64,000 nt of DNA from Lactiplantibacillus plantarum (GTDB lineage: Bacteria > Bacillota > Bacilli > Lactobacillales > Lactobacillaceae). The stretch's first letter is position 1; every line of letters starts with the position of its first letter. Positions 30,917 to 40,455 of this stretch are shown here, one piece after another. Position numbers and translations under genes: made by a program. The stretch is from NCBI RefSeq assembly GCF_014131735.1, contig NZ_CP039121.1, forward strand, positions 2,790,001-2,854,000, given 5' to 3'. Under the pieces are notes generated by a model, which was not told the DNA's origin, did not search any database, and saw nothing but the letters and a program-made list of their open reading frames with translations.

Positions 30917-31525
30917 TTATTTCGATTCGTCGTCTTCGTCATCGTAGTCGTCATCATCATCGTCATCATTTAACTCTGATAACTGACCCTCGATACCGTC
31001 TGGCAACGTTTCATCAGCAACATCGTCGTCTGTGTCATCAACACCCGCAAGTTCATCGTACTTGCTGCTTGCTGAATCATCAGTATCGTCGTCCTGATCA
31101 TCATCGTCATCGTAGTTATCGTCATCTTCGGGATCATCGTCATCGTAATCGATCACGTCGTCATCATCCCCGGCATCGGCCAAGAAGGCGTTAACCTTCT
31201 TACGCTTCTTGCGCTTTGGCCGATCCTCATCTTCGTCATCGTCCGTATGAATAACGGCTTCGTCAATGGATTCAAATGGGTACCATGCACGCAGGCCCCA
31301 CATATTGTCACCGAGCGAAATGAAACTACCATCGATATTAAGATCGGTATAAAATTGTGATAAACGCTCCCGAATTTCTTCGTCGCTTTTACCTAAATAT
31401 GATTGCACAGCGTTGGTCAAGTCGGCAAAAGCCATCACATCACCATGTTGTGATAAGATCGCGTGAGCAACCTCGATTAAAGATAATTCGGACTTTTTTT
31501 GTCCATCAAATTGTTTTAGTTCCAA
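30917..31525 (-). CDS. rpoE: RNA polymerase delta subunit
   Basis: 202 aa. N-terminal HARE-HTH globular domain (SELSLIEVAHAILSQHGDVMAF, NMWGLRAWYPFESIDE), then a roughly 100-residue Asp/Glu-rich tail typical of delta. It speeds RNA polymerase recycling and sharpens response to initiating NTP. The start is TTG at 31523-31525: GGAAAGGACG lies 9 nt upstream and the product begins ELKQFDGQ like its homologues. It precedes pyrG, as in Bacillus, with pyrG having its own promoter. Confidence 0.93.
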   Translation of the reverse strand: MELKQFDGQKKSELSLIEVAHAILSQHGDVMAFADLTNAVQSYLGKSDEEIRERLSQFYTDLNIDGSFISLGDNMWGLRAWYPFESIDEAVIHTDDDEDEDRPKRKKRKKVNAFLADAGDDDDVIDYDDDDPEDDDNYDDDDDQDDDTDDSASSKYDELAGVDDTDDDVADETLPDGIEGQLSELNDDDDDDDYDDEDDESK

Positions 31526-31569
31526 ACTGGTGCACGTCCTTTCCACAGTTTATAGTACATAATACCAAA

Positions 31570-32010
31570 TTAGGCCGTGAATTGCAATCGCAACTTGTAG
31601 TTACCAAGTAGCTGCTCACCCGCGTATAAATCGTAATCAACGTTCACCTCACCTGAAAATGGCCGTTCACGTAGCCGTACTCGTAACATCGGCGTCACCG
31701 TTTCAACAGGTAGCATCCCCATAGGCGTTTGATAATGAGCACGCACCCGTTTACCATTGGAAAAGTGCAACCGAAGTCGGTTCTCCGCACTCCGCGTCAA
31801 CACGACGTCCCCATTAGCTGCCAGCTTAATCGTCACTGGAATCGGTTCTGGCGCATCATCGTTAACTTCCTTATACCGTAAATAAAACGCGTCACCCATC
31901 TGAACCAATTGACCATCGACATCCAGTGCATAGTTCGCCGTATCGTCATCTTGCCGTGCCTGCGTCTCTAAATGAATCGCCACTGGCACACCAGTTGTTA
32001 AATCATCCAT
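31570..32010 (-). CDS. DUF1934 (YwiB-like) protein
   Basis: 146 aa beta-rich, calycin-like protein. Strand-forming repeats such as GDAFYLRYKE, ENRLRLHFSNGKRVRAHYQTPMG and VNVDYDLYAGEQLLGNYKLRLQF match the DUF1934/YwiB family. The start ATG has AGGAGGT 7 nt upstream; an 18-codon upstream extension lacks a ribosome site. It lies just upstream of rpoE and may be co-transcribed. Molecular function unknown. Confidence 0.8.
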   Translation of the reverse strand: MDDLTTGVPVAIHLETQARQDDDTANYALDVDGQLVQMGDAFYLRYKEVNDDAPEPIPVTIKLAANGDVVLTRSAENRLRLHFSNGKRVRAHYQTPMGMLPVETVTPMLRVRLRERPFSGEVNVDYDLYAGEQLLGNYKLRLQFTA

Positions 32011-32183
32011 ATTTGGACCTCCTAATATTTCAAAATCACACGCTGAACGCCCGTCTACGATCACCGTGTTACCACACTCGCTATATCCTTTTCAGCGTTC
32101 ACGACCGCGCGACTCCCATCACGCCCATCGTAAAACTTCCTGTTTAATTATAAGCCATTCATGCCAAAATAACTAAAAATAGG

Positions 32184-32340
32184 ACTAAAAGCGGTCAGCT
32201 TAGATCTGCTGGGAAAAGTTCGAACCCGCGTAAACTTTTTGAGTCGGCTGTGTTCCAACAATTGTCCCTCAGCCCCGGAGGTCAAAATAGGCCGCACGTT
32301 GCTGACGAACAAAAAGCCAACTAACTTGCACGTTTCATTA
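32184..32340 (+). repeat. Dispersed intergenic repeat, copy D
   Basis: Plus-strand copy with GGTCAGCTTAGATCTGCTGG, CGCGTAAACTTTTT, GTCGGCTGTGTTCCAACAAT, CAGCCCCGGAGGTCAAAATA and GTTGCTGACGAACAAAAAGC. It fills the gap between the divergent DUF1934 and lipL genes. A TATAAT box for lipL lies beyond it at 32408-32413. Confidence 0.75.
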
Positions 32341-32447
32341 TCCTATGATGGTATGCTACAGATTAAGTTGATTTGTCTAAGCCAATGCAACGGTACCATT
32401 TTTCTAGTATAATTAGTGATGATACGGACAACGGTGGCGGTTTCATC

Positions 32448-33305
32448 ATGAGACATCCCTCGTGCCCGATAACAACGGATAACGGGGTGGCTTTCTTGAC
32501 GGAATCGACAATTGCAACTTTGAGTCAAAAATACGAACCGGCAGCGATGCTGGATAGTTTTGCGTACACGAACGCCCTGCTGTGGTTAACGGCGGCTCGT
32601 CAGCAACCAATCGTTCATTTCTGGCAGTTACAGCCAACCGTCATTCTCGGCCTATTAGACCAACGCTTGCCACGGCTAACTGCTGGCTTAGCACATCTAC
32701 ACGCTGCCGGTTATCAGGTCATGCTCCGTAATTCAGGTGGGCTAGCCGTAGTTGCTGACCCTGGTGTACTAAACGTCTCCTTATTTCTTCCAGCAACTCG
32801 TGAACGCTATTCAATTACAGCGGCATATCAATTGATGGTCGACTACGTTCAGGCAGTTTGGCCACAATTAAATATCACGACTGGTGAGATTACACGCTCC
32901 TATTGTCCTGGTGATTATGATTTGAGTATTGCCGGTCGTAAAATTGCTGGAATGTCGCAACGGCGCACTGCCGAAGCGCTGGTCATCATGCTGTATGTCA
33001 GCGTTGATGGCGATCAGATGGCCCGTAGTCAACTCATTCAGCGTTTTTACCAAGTCAGCTTAGCCGGTCACCATGACGCGCGGTTTCCAGATGTTGATCC
33101 ACAAGTCATGACGACCGTTGCTGACGCTTTGGCAGCGCCGACTGACACTACCGCTACACAAGCTCGTTTTATAGCCATCCTAGCTCAACATGGGACGGTC
33201 GACACAACAAGTTTGCCGTTAGTCACCGAAGAACCTGAATTTCAAGCACACTTAAATCAAGCCTATCAACAAATGCAACGCCGACAACAACGCTTGCATC
33301 ACTGA
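32448..33305 (+). CDS. lipL: LipL-like octanoyl/lipoyl amidotransferase
   Basis: 285 aa. RNSGGLAVVADPGVLNVSL and SYCPGDYDLSIAGRKIAGMSQRR are the LipL signature, including the Cys nucleophile in YCPGDYD. LipL moves octanoyl from GcvH to the E2 subunits of 2-oxoacid dehydrogenases. The start is placed at the first ATG after TATAAT (32408-32413). Further upstream in-frame ATGs precede that promoter and are unlikely. A lipoate ligase-like role is the alternative. It leads a plus-strand operon with the HD and HAD genes. Confidence 0.85.
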   Translation: MRHPSCPITTDNGVAFLTESTIATLSQKYEPAAMLDSFAYTNALLWLTAARQQPIVHFWQLQPTVILGLLDQRLPRLTAGLAHLHAAGYQVMLRNSGGLAVVADPGVLNVSLFLPATRERYSITAAYQLMVDYVQAVWPQLNITTGEITRSYCPGDYDLSIAGRKIAGMSQRRTAEALVIMLYVSVDGDQMARSQLIQRFYQVSLAGHHDARFPDVDPQVMTTVADALAAPTDTTATQARFIAILAQHGTVDTTSLPLVTEEPEFQAHLNQAYQQMQRRQQRLHH

Positions 33306-33319
33306 AAGAAGGAATTAAT

Positions 33320-34672
33320 TTGGTCTATCGCCAGCAACTATTACCCATGGAGAAAGTCTTTCGTGACCCGGTCCATGATTACATTTATATCCAACATCAA
33401 GTCATTCTCGATTTGATCAACACCTCGGAATTTCAACGACTGCGCCGTATTAAGCAACTCGGTACGACCTCGCTGACCTTCCACGGTGCAGAACACTCCC
33501 GCTTTGGACATTGCCTCGGTGTTTATGAGATTACACGCCGTATTTGCGATAACTTCGAACGTAACTACCCGACCCAGGCCCCTGGTGACGGTGGTTGGGA
33601 TGATCACGAGCGATTGGTCGCACTATGCGCCGCCCTGTTACACGATATCGGTCACGGGCCATACTCACACACATTCGAGCACATCTTTCACACCGACCAT
33701 GAAGCCCTAACTGTTCAGATTTTGACATCACCTGAAACCGAGGTCAATCAGGTCTTACAGCAAGTCTCACCTGACTTCCCGGCCCAAGTTGCGGCCGTCA
33801 TTCAAAAAACGTACCCGAATCCCCAAGTCGTCCAGATGATTTCTAGTCAAATCGATGCCGATCGGATGGACTACCTACTGCGAGATTCGTACTTCACGGG
33901 TACGAATTACGGCAATTTTGATTTGACCCGTATTTTGCGCGTTATGAAGCCGTATCAAGGCGGCATTACATTTGCAATGGAAGGCATGCACGCGGTCGAA
34001 GATTACATTGTCAGTCGCTTCCAGATGTACATGCAAGTCTATTTCCATCCAGTATCACGTTCCATGGAAGTCATCCTAGATCGCCTACTGGAACGGGCTA
34101 ACGATCTTTATCAAAGCCACGCGGTCGACGCTGAAGCCACACCAGTGATGTTATTGCCGTTTTTCAATAATAACTTTACGTTACACGATTATTTACGGTT
34201 AGACGATGGCGTCTTAAACACTTATTTTAGCCATTGGCGTGATAGCCGTGATCAAATTCTCGCTGACCTAGCAACCCGTTTCTTAGACCGGCGTCCCTTA
34301 AAATCAGCACGAGTCGATGCAACGACTCAACCGCTAATTCCAACGTTACAAAAATTAATTGAACAAGCCGGCTTTGATACGCACTACTACACTGACATCA
34401 ACGACAGTTACGATCTTCCTTACGACGCCTATGATCCTAAGATGAAGAAGCCGCGTACCCAGATTGAACTGCAACAAAAAGACGGTTCCTTACTAGAACT
34501 ATCCACCGTCAGTGACCTAGTGCGAGCCATCACCGGGAAAGTCTCTGGCGATCAGCGGTTTTTCTTTCCAAAAGAAATGCTCAGCAAAAACGCCGAAAAC
34601 GATTTATTTAAACCAATTTACCAAGAATTCCAGCAATATATTTTAAACGATCGTCTGGTCGTACCACACTAA
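33320..34672 (+). CDS. HD-domain phosphohydrolase, YwfO/dGTPase-like
   Basis: 450 aa. The metal-binding HD superfamily motifs are clear: EHSRFGHCLGVYEITRR supplies the first His, ALLHDIGHGPYSHTFEH the HD pair, and SQIDADRMDYLLRDS the distal Asp. The family hydrolyses nucleotide triphosphates. The start is TTG at 33320, 6 nt after AAGGA. An ATG nine codons in is possible. It begins 14 nt after lipL and precedes the HAD gene by 19 nt, so the three form an operon. Confidence 0.9.
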   Translation: MVYRQQLLPMEKVFRDPVHDYIYIQHQVILDLINTSEFQRLRRIKQLGTTSLTFHGAEHSRFGHCLGVYEITRRICDNFERNYPTQAPGDGGWDDHERLVALCAALLHDIGHGPYSHTFEHIFHTDHEALTVQILTSPETEVNQVLQQVSPDFPAQVAAVIQKTYPNPQVVQMISSQIDADRMDYLLRDSYFTGTNYGNFDLTRILRVMKPYQGGITFAMEGMHAVEDYIVSRFQMYMQVYFHPVSRSMEVILDRLLERANDLYQSHAVDAEATPVMLLPFFNNNFTLHDYLRLDDGVLNTYFSHWRDSRDQILADLATRFLDRRPLKSARVDATTQPLIPTLQKLIEQAGFDTHYYTDINDSYDLPYDAYDPKMKKPRTQIELQQKDGSLLELSTVSDLVRAITGKVSGDQRFFFPKEMLSKNAENDLFKPIYQEFQQYILNDRLVVPH

Positions 34673-34691
34673 TTTTGGAGGAATTATTATT

Positions 34692-35501
34692 ATGTCAGTC
34701 AAGCTTATCGCCATCGATATGGACGGCACCTTACTCAATGAGCACAGCGAACTAAATCCCGCAACCGTTCAAGCGATTAACGCCGCTAACGCGCAAGGAA
34801 TCAAAGTCGTCATTTGTACGGGACGGCCATTAAGTGGCGTCACGCCCTTTTTAAAGCAACTTGGAATCGCTGGTGAAGATAATTACGTCATTACTTTTAA
34901 TGGCTCAATGGTTCAGACAATTACCGGTAAGATCATCACAGGACTTACCCTGTCACATGACGATTACATCGACATTGAAACGCTCAGCCGAAGACTCAAT
35001 ATCCATTGTCACGTTGAAAGTGAAGACCATATCTACACCGCCAATCGAAATATCAGCCCTTATACGGTCGGCGAAAGTGCACTCGTCAATATGCCGATTC
35101 GGTTCCGGACACCGGAAGAAATGCGCCCAGACTTACCAATCGTCAAGTGCATGTTCATCGATCACGGCCCACTACTGGATGCAGCCATCAAGCAATTACC
35201 AGCGTCATTCTCCAAGCGCTTTACCATTGTTCGCTCAGAAGCGTATTTCCTAGAATTCATGAATCCCGCCGCTAGCAAGGGTAACGCCCTAGCCACGTTG
35301 ACCGACCATCTGAACTTAACTGCTGATGAAGTCATGGCGATTGGTGATCAAGGTAACGATTTGAGTATGCTGCGTTACGCAACCAACAGTGTTGCGATGG
35401 GTAACGCCATTGATGAGGCCAAGCAAATTGCCCGTTATGAAACCAAGACTAACGTTGAAGACGGGGTCGCACACGCCATTAACACTTGGGCACTCGCCTA
35501 A
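34692..35501 (+). CDS. Cof-type HAD-superfamily phosphatase
   Basis: 269 aa. HAD motif I AIDMDGTLLNEHSEL with the nucleophile Asp, motif II VVICTGRPL, motif III Lys in NPAASKGNAL and motif IV AIGDQGNDLSM. Class IIB cap, as in YidA-type sugar phosphatases. The ribosome site is TTGGAGGAA. The physiological substrate is not predictable. Confidence 0.92.
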   Translation: MSVKLIAIDMDGTLLNEHSELNPATVQAINAANAQGIKVVICTGRPLSGVTPFLKQLGIAGEDNYVITFNGSMVQTITGKIITGLTLSHDDYIDIETLSRRLNIHCHVESEDHIYTANRNISPYTVGESALVNMPIRFRTPEEMRPDLPIVKCMFIDHGPLLDAAIKQLPASFSKRFTIVRSEAYFLEFMNPAASKGNALATLTDHLNLTADEVMAIGDQGNDLSMLRYATNSVAMGNAIDEAKQIARYETKTNVEDGVAHAINTWALA

Positions 35502-35524
35502 GCTACTATTTTTCAAACTAATTC

Positions 35525-35572
35525 AAGCAACGCTAATGGCTCGTTTTTAACGTGCGTGAGCGTTGCTTTTTT
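35525..35572 (+). terminator. Terminator of the lipL-HD-HAD operon
   Basis: AAGCAACGCT ... AGCGTTGCTT followed by T6. Confidence 0.85.
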
Positions 35573-35621
35573 ATCACTGTTATGACCGCTACCCAGCGTT
35601 TTCTAAACAATCCAGTCAAGC

Positions 35622-35662
35622 AAAAAAGTGACGATCAGTCATTACCTGATCGTCACTTTTTA
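35622..35662. terminator. Second, bidirectional terminator before the convergent lipoprotein gene
   Basis: AAAAAGTGACGATCAG / CTGATCGTCACTTTTT, 16-bp stem. It serves the minus-strand lipoprotein gene ending at 35670. Confidence 0.9.
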
Positions 35663-35669
35663 ATGCTGG

Positions 35670-36656
35670 TTATTCGAAACTACCAGTTGCACTATTTTCC
35701 TTAGTAACACTACCACTATCCGGATAATAACGATAAGTATCCGTTACTGTCTTGGAAGCAGAAGAACTAGACTCATTCGTCGCATAGATTGCGGTAATCT
35801 GATAATAAGCACTGGTCTCCTTAGTAATATTAAATTCGGTATCCGAAGTAAACGTAACACCGGACGCATCCTGAAACTGTTTGATGATCGCCGAAGTTGT
35901 CAGCTCTGAAGAACTACTGCTGGCAGACGTGCTGCTATTCGACGAACTTGTCATCGTTGAACTATCGGCACTAGTACTACTCGTACTGCTTGAAGACGTC
36001 CTACTATCACTCGCACTAGCCGCAGAACTCGAACTGACAACCGTTGAGCTATCACTACCAGAACTAGTTGATTGCGACGCCTCATAATTCATAATGGCTT
36101 GTTTCATTGCCAAAGCTTTTTTCTGTAATTTTTTGATAACCGGATGTGTGGCTTGCACATCGTCCAACTTATCAATATTGGCCTTCGCAGTGGCCAAATC
36201 ATGAATACTTAATTCATCACGGGCAGCGTTATAGTAACCATTGGCTAGCTTGACCGCCTGGTACTGCTTGACGAGCTTTTGCCGAGCAGCAATAAAACTG
36301 GCGTCAGTCGTGCCATCATAACTACTTAACGTGTCAAAATAACCCTTTGCTAGACTGAGCTGATTATTATCAAGTGCTTCTTCAGCTTCCTGATAATACT
36401 TTAACCCAAGGGCTAACTTTTTGATCGCTGGAGTTGATTCAGAAGCACCCGCTAAAGTCTTCTGGGCAGCGGCAATTTTTTGTTGCGAAATTTGCTGATC
36501 AGCTTTGGTTAAAACGGCCGTTGTACTGTTACCAGTTGCGGTCGTTGCCGAACTTGCGGTTACGCCTCCGGTATTTTTGGCACAGCCTGAAAGTGTAATC
36601 AATCCAATCAGGACGATTACAAACAGTGGCCAAGATGATCGATAGGCATGATCCAC
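35670..36656 (-). CDS. Putative lipoprotein with serine-rich linker
   Basis: 328 aa. Lipoprotein signal with lipobox (LIGLITLSGC), a helical TPR-like region (about residues 45-200, repeats of KLANGYYNAARDELSI type), a Ser/Thr-rich linker of about 60 residues, and a C-terminal domain (IKQFQDASGVTFTSDTEFNI). The start is GTG at 36654-36656 because AAGGAGG stands 8 nt upstream; an upstream ATG would put that site inside the gene. Likely cell-surface. Function unknown. Confidence 0.75.
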   Translation of the reverse strand: MDHAYRSSWPLFVIVLIGLITLSGCAKNTGGVTASSATTATGNSTTAVLTKADQQISQQKIAAAQKTLAGASESTPAIKKLALGLKYYQEAEEALDNNQLSLAKGYFDTLSSYDGTTDASFIAARQKLVKQYQAVKLANGYYNAARDELSIHDLATAKANIDKLDDVQATHPVIKKLQKKALAMKQAIMNYEASQSTSSGSDSSTVVSSSSAASASDSRTSSSSTSSTSADSSTMTSSSNSSTSASSSSSELTTSAIIKQFQDASGVTFTSDTEFNITKETSAYYQITAIYATNESSSSASKTVTDTYRYYPDSGSVTKENSATGSFE

Positions 36657-36738
36657 GGCAAACCCCTCCTTTTTATCATTCTCCATTATACCATTAATCG
36701 CAATGTCATTTTTTTCAAAGCTCTGAGTAGCGGCTTTG

Positions 36739-37761
36739 TTAAATTAACCTAACTAACGCTGCGACATAATAAGCCGCTAAACCAAGTACCACCACTAAGT
36801 TGGCCCAGCGATACATCACAATTAAGGCCAAGTATTCCCGAAACATAGCAAACGGTAAATAATACAGTGGCGTATGCGCCCCGATTCCCGTTAGGTTCAG
36901 GTGCAGTTGCCGAGCAAAAATATTAGCCCGTAAAACGTGATAGCCACTCGTGACAATCACGGCGCGATAAAACGGTTGTTGCCGCACAATTAATGCGTGC
37001 GAAAATTTTAGATTTTCAATTGTCGACGTTGACCGATTTTCTTCTTGAATGGCATCACGGGGGACCCCTTGATCCACTAAGTACTGCCGCATTGCGGTAC
37101 TCTCCGCCATAACCTCATCCGGCCCCTGACCACCAGAAACAACGATCGTGATTGGTTGATGATAACGCGCCCGTTGCACCCGGTAGTACTTCGCTGCCGT
37201 CTGAAGCCGATATGCCAGTGTTCGCGTTGGCTGCCCATTTGGCATCAACCCTGCTCCTAAGACGATCATATAATCGATCTGTCGATGACGTCCTAGTCGG
37301 GTCATGACGCAAGCTAATAGATACGCGATAAAGCTGAACGCAAAATACGCCGTCAATAATAACGCTAGGCCTAATAACTGCCACAAGCGTCGCGAATGCC
37401 AAACTCCTAAGTTGATTACTGATAAGACCAGCATTATGACTAATACACCACCGACGATTGCTAGCAAGCTGTAATGAAACGCCCAGCCCTCCTTGCGAAT
37501 CAATCGGTAACTATACCTGACAAAACTAATGCCCACAATCAAAATTACAATTGGCAACAACGTATAAGCCAAGATTTTTGCACCGACCAACATGAATTGC
37601 CAAGTAGGACTTGCCTGCGCACTGAATCGATGGTAAGCGCTTAACAAAATGCCAATGACTGCAATCAAAAAAAGATGTCCCGTTAACCAATGCCGCCGGT
37701 CCGTCAATTGCAAGGTCAACGCACTAGCAAGGGCCAAACTACCCCAATAAAACGGTGTCAT
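36739..37761 (-). CDS. DUF218/YdcF-family membrane protein
   Basis: 340 aa. About five to six N-terminal membrane segments (residues 1-165), then the DUF218 domain: DYMIVLGAGLMPNGQPTRTL, PITIVVSGGQGPDEVMAES, ENRSTSTIENLKFS and VIVTSGYHVLRANI. The family includes ElyC/SanA/YdcF, linked to envelope integrity, and binds nucleotide-like ligands. A leader with a terminator-like hairpin precedes it (37826-37960). Confidence 0.88.
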   Translation of the reverse strand: MTPFYWGSLALASALTLQLTDRRHWLTGHLFLIAVIGILLSAYHRFSAQASPTWQFMLVGAKILAYTLLPIVILIVGISFVRYSYRLIRKEGWAFHYSLLAIVGGVLVIMLVLSVINLGVWHSRRLWQLLGLALLLTAYFAFSFIAYLLACVMTRLGRHRQIDYMIVLGAGLMPNGQPTRTLAYRLQTAAKYYRVQRARYHQPITIVVSGGQGPDEVMAESTAMRQYLVDQGVPRDAIQEENRSTSTIENLKFSHALIVRQQPFYRAVIVTSGYHVLRANIFARQLHLNLTGIGAHTPLYYLPFAMFREYLALIVMYRWANLVVVLGLAAYYVAALVRLI

Positions 37762-37825
37762 CGCAACACCCCCTTAACTTATATTGTAATCATTTTAAGG
37801 ATTCGTGCTAGTGTTTATGGATAAA

Positions 37826-37960
37826 AAAAGGACGCCGGTAGCCCGACGTTGGTCCGTTATCCGTTCCGCGCCATCACCTAATTAATGTTGAAGCACGCCA
37901 AAACGAAAGATTCGTTGATATACAGCGTCCAGTCCAACTTTGACTAGGTCACAATGCCCA
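37826..37960 (-). promoter_or_regulatory. Leader with an intrinsic-terminator-like hairpin before the DUF218 gene
   Basis: On the minus strand CGTCGG-gcta-CCGGCG plus GGA/TCC is followed by TTTTTTT (37824-37855), only about 65 nt before the DUF218 start. Between it and the prs terminator is about 150 nt of non-coding DNA. It resembles an attenuator or small RNA, but I cannot match it to a known riboswitch class. Confidence 0.4.
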
Positions 37961-38006
37961 CCAAACAACACCTTTACTCTATCACTTTTAGAAATTACTG
38001 CAACTT

Positions 38007-38043
38007 AAAAAGCGTCAAATCAGCAATTGCCAATTTGACGCTT
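38007..38043 (-). terminator. Terminator after prs
   Basis: AAGCGTCAAATT ... ATTTGACGCTT stem-loop followed by TTTTAAG on the minus strand. Confidence 0.85.
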
Positions 38044-38049
38044 CGTCAA

Positions 38050-39030
38050 TTAATTTTCTTCGTTATGGAAACGATTCTTAAATAATGGACTAACTGGTTT
38101 ATTTTCATGGATAAACTTGATTGCTTGACCCATTAATTGACCAACTGAAACTTGTTCGATCTTATCGATTCGCTTAGCAGCTGGTAATTCAATTGAATCC
38201 GTCACAACTAATTTCTTAATTGGTGACTTTTCAATCCGTTCGATGGCAGGACCAGACAGAACTGGATGCGTACAACTGGCGTAAACTTCAGTTGCGCCCG
38301 CATCAACCAGTGCCTGTGCACCTAAAGTAATCGTCCCAGCCGTATCGATCATATCATCGATCATGATGGCCCGCTTACCCTTGACATCACCGATAATATT
38401 CATAACTTCGGCAACGTTGGCCCGTGGTCGACGCTTATCAATAATCGCGATTGGTGCCTTCAAGAATTCAGCTAATTTACGTGCCCGAGTCACACCACCA
38501 TGGTCAGGTGAAACAACCACAGCATTTTCATCCAAGTGGTGGTTCAGGAAGTAGTCAGCTAACAGCGGCGCACCCATCAAGTGATCCAACGGAATATCGA
38601 AGAAGCCTTGAATTTGGGCAGCATGAAGATCGAGTGCCAAAATCCGTGTTGCACCGGCTGTTTCCAGCATATTTGCAACTAACTTAGCGGTAATTGGTTC
38701 GCGAGAACGTGCTTTCCGATCTTGACGCGCATATCCGTAATAAGGAATAACCACGTTAATGGTCTTAGCACTCGCGCGACGTAGGGCGTCAATCATGATC
38801 AATAGTTCCATCAAATTGTCATTAACGGGAGCGGAAGTTGATTGAATGATATAAACTTGGTCACCACGAATACTTTCCTCAATGTTAATGCGAATTTCGC
38901 CATCACTAAAGCGATCGACCGAAGTCTTACCCAACTTAACCCCAACGGCGTCCGCGATTTTTTCTGCCAATGGTTTATTTGAATTCAAAGCAAAGATTTT
39001 TAACTTTGGATCAAAATACTGTTCTGACAT
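38050..39030 (-). CDS. prs: Ribose-phosphate pyrophosphokinase
   Basis: 326 aa. PRPP synthase with [21 protein letters not shown] (ATP loop), [18 protein letters not shown] and the PRPP-binding [14 protein letters not shown]. It makes PRPP for purine, pyrimidine, NAD, His and Trp synthesis. The start is the ATG 6 nt after GGAGGA at 39028-39030. It lies in the same neighbourhood as glmU and purR, the arrangement found in Bacillus. A gap with a repeat and a beta-lactamase-like gene now separates prs from glmU. Confidence 0.96.
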
Positions 39031-39109
39031 AATTTCCTCCATTCGAAAATTTATTACTTACTAAATAATAGGCATTTTGCTAGTGAAAATCAAGTCCCAA
39101 CAACAAGGC

Positions 39110-39390
39110 AAAATTGCGTGAGACTGGGCTGGAAGCACGACTTTCGGCAATCTAAGCCCCTTCGTGATTAAAGATTAAAGTTTCGTGAGCCCCGATTACC
39201 GAACAATCTTAGTTAATGAGACCGCTATCAGTTGTAATTGGTACTGACACACGCATTGTACCAGTTATTGCCTTAGTTGGTACTTGACCGCTGCCGTTTC
39301 TCGCGTTCAAAAGTAACCAGTCCTAGAAGTCGGAATAGAGCGCACACCGGCTGACGAACAGGGATCTACTAAACTGTTCAGTTATCTAAA
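39110..39390 (+). repeat. Intergenic repeat region, copy E (diverged)
   Basis: Contains GAAGTCGGAATAGAGCGCAC, GGCTGACGAACAGGGA (about 39335-39365) and other weaker matches to the repeat family. Preceded by short inverted repeats (TTGGTACTGACA, TTGGTACTTGACC). No gene seen in the 365-nt gap between prs and the beta-lactamase-like gene. Confidence 0.5.
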
Positions 39391-39395
39391 CACAC

Positions 39396-40220
39396 TCAGT
39401 GGTGCTGATTTAAATAAGTCACGACATCGCGCCCCAAACGATTCATCCCTTGATATTGTTGGTACTGCTTGCCATTCTGGGCCATGACGACAATGCTATA
39501 AGTGCCTTGTTTGGTCTTAAAAATGGCCGCGTCGTTTTGGACACCCTTATCGGGATATTCGCCAGTTTTATTATAGACCGTGGCGTGTTTAACTAAGTAT
39601 GGTAGCTTGCTGTGGTTGCGACAGCCCTTAAGTAAGGTCAACATCTTCTTATCATACGTCTTACCTAATAACTTATGTTGATATGTCAGCGTTAAAAAAC
39701 GAGTTAGATCAGCCACCGACGTGTAATTATCGCGTCCCCAGCGTAGCGCGTTCGTATCAAGCATATACCGTTGTAAAACCGTCTGCTTGAATCGATAATG
39801 CTTAATGGCCGCATTAACGCCCCTGAAGCCCCCCGCACGTTTGATCAACCGGTTAGCCGCGTTATTATCGGAATTATGAATCATTAATTTTAAATCATTT
39901 TGATCTTGCTGTGTTAGCCGTAACTTTCGTTGTTGGACCCGTCGATAAATCGTCAGCATAACATAAACTTTGATCGTACTAGCAGAACGTTGACGAGTCA
40001 TGCGCTGATTTCCCGTTTGCACGGTTAGTTTTCGTCGACCTAATCGGGTCACCTTGACCGACCAGCGCCCACCTAGTGATTTCAAATCACGTTGCGCGAT
40101 TTTTTTAACGGCTGTTTGCTCACTTTTAACGCTAGTTGCGTGTACTGGTAATGCCCAGCTCCAACCGCCAAGCAATGCCAGACCACAAACAAGGCCGCGA
40201 ATCCACTTCTTCGTCTGCAT
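39396..40220 (-). CDS. Exported class A beta-lactamase-fold serine hydrolase
   Basis: 274 aa. Signal peptide (WIRGLVCGLALLGGWSWALPVHA), then the penicillin-recognising fold: nucleophile SxxK as STIK, the SDN motif as NSDNNAANRL, and the KTG box as NKTGEYPDKG. The omega loop that normally carries ExxLN reads MLDTNALRWGRDNYTS, so the deacylating Glu166 appears to be absent. It is therefore more likely a cell-wall-related hydrolase or D,D-peptidase relative than a true resistance enzyme. Confidence 0.8.
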   Translation of the reverse strand: MQTKKWIRGLVCGLALLGGWSWALPVHATSVKSEQTAVKKIAQRDLKSLGGRWSVKVTRLGRRKLTVQTGNQRMTRQRSASTIKVYVMLTIYRRVQQRKLRLTQQDQNDLKLMIHNSDNNAANRLIKRAGGFRGVNAAIKHYRFKQTVLQRYMLDTNALRWGRDNYTSVADLTRFLTLTYQHKLLGKTYDKKMLTLLKGCRNHSKLPYLVKHATVYNKTGEYPDKGVQNDAAIFKTKQGTYSIVVMAQNGKQYQQYQGMNRLGRDVVTYLNQHH

Positions 40221-40388
40221 CTAAATGCCTCCAAACTTCCCCGTCCCGTAAACTCCTCGCCAATTATACCAATTTCGTGACTTAATTAAAATCACTCAGT
40301 TGCCCTGAACTGACACAGTCAAATCAACTTTGTCCTATTTAGCAGCTAAATAGCCCTTATTACACCACAAGTCACGCCGATGAGCTAA

Positions 40389-40431
40389 CAAAAAGAGACC
40401 ATCCCAGCAACAACGCACTTGGATGGTCTCT
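40389..40431 (-). terminator. Terminator after glmU
   Basis: AGAGACCATCC ... GGATGGTCTCT stem-loop with TTTTTG following on the minus strand. Confidence 0.85.
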
Positions 40432-40455
40432 GAATTCAATTATCAATGATAATAA

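Noticed and set aside
37625..37650. A cre (CcpA) site around GGTAAGCGCTTAAC
   Set aside because: It lies inside the DUF218 coding region and misses several required cre positions.
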